This document shows positions 21,160-21,166 of a stretch of DNA of 21,166 nucleotides, piece after piece; the stretch's first letter is position 1; every line of letters begins with the position of its first letter. The notes beneath the pieces were generated by a model that was not told where the DNA came from, did not search any database, and worked only from the letters and a program-made list of their open reading frames with translations. The stretch comes from Chloroflexota bacterium (GTDB lineage: Bacteria; Chloroflexota; UBA6077; CF-72), in the NCBI GenBank assembly GCA_019247135.1, contig JAFAPL010000582.1, positions 1 through 21,166 of the forward strand. Direction: 5' to 3'. Position numbers and translations under genes: made by a program.

Positions 21160-21166
21160 TGTTGCA

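Noticed and set aside
1..21166. tRNA, rRNA, insertion sequence or phage genes
   Set aside because: Scanning intergenic regions by eye showed no cloverleaf, rRNA segment, transposase or integrase.

Overview
GC-rich (roughly two-thirds G+C by eye), densely packed bacterial chromosomal DNA, with GTG/TTG starts and many 1-20 bp gene overlaps. The gene content resembles soil or thermophilic Chloroflexota: selenium-binding-protein-type methanethiol oxidase, MGH1-type debranching enzymes, a STAND-TPR regulator with an N-terminal TFYRYRR motif, and ccmC/ccmD. This assignment is inference; no rRNA or tRNA is present to settle it.

Layout. 1-1748: the 3' end of an aminotransferase gene, convergent with an amidase gene preceded by a tiny GatC/AtzG-like partner. 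1814-3280: an ABC-2 permease facing a ccmC-ccmD pair. 3281-3647: an intergenic region holding two ~115 bp repeat units. 3648-10418 (+): a tightly packed run of debranching enzyme, MFS exporter, geranylgeranyl-reductase-like flavoprotein, SRPBCC cyclase-like protein, MarR regulator and FabF-type ketosynthase. 10405-12669 (-): a convergent overlapping operon of UbiE-type methyltransferase, UbiA prenyltransferase and NAD-dependent epimerase. 12670-12907: a second locus of the same repeat family. 12908-14707 (-): a LacI regulator and an unknown acidic protein. 14835-16984 (+): methanethiol oxidase (SBP56) behind a recognisable promoter, then a six-helix membrane protein. 16879-18330 (-): a second, catalytic-domain-only debranching enzyme. 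18331-18783: a repeat-rich region without a convincing gene, including three back-to-back perfect 24-bp palindromes. 18784-21159 (-): a STAND ATPase with a TPR tail.

Two things stand out. First, the two convergent operons between about 5.8 and 12.7 kb together contain a ketosynthase, cyclase-like SRPBCC protein, prenyltransferase, methyltransferase, flavin reductase, short-chain reductase, exporter and MarR regulator. That is a coherent set for making and exporting a prenylated or methylated aromatic or polyketide-like compound, although no ACP, chain-length factor or type III PKS is visible. Second, there are structured non-coding or micro-coding repeats. One module with conserved 14-nt stem arms, a conserved core and locus-specific loops sits just upstream of two unrelated minus-strand genes (ccmC and the methyltransferase), in short reading frames that end at or near the downstream start codon. 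The other is the 72-bp triple palindrome.
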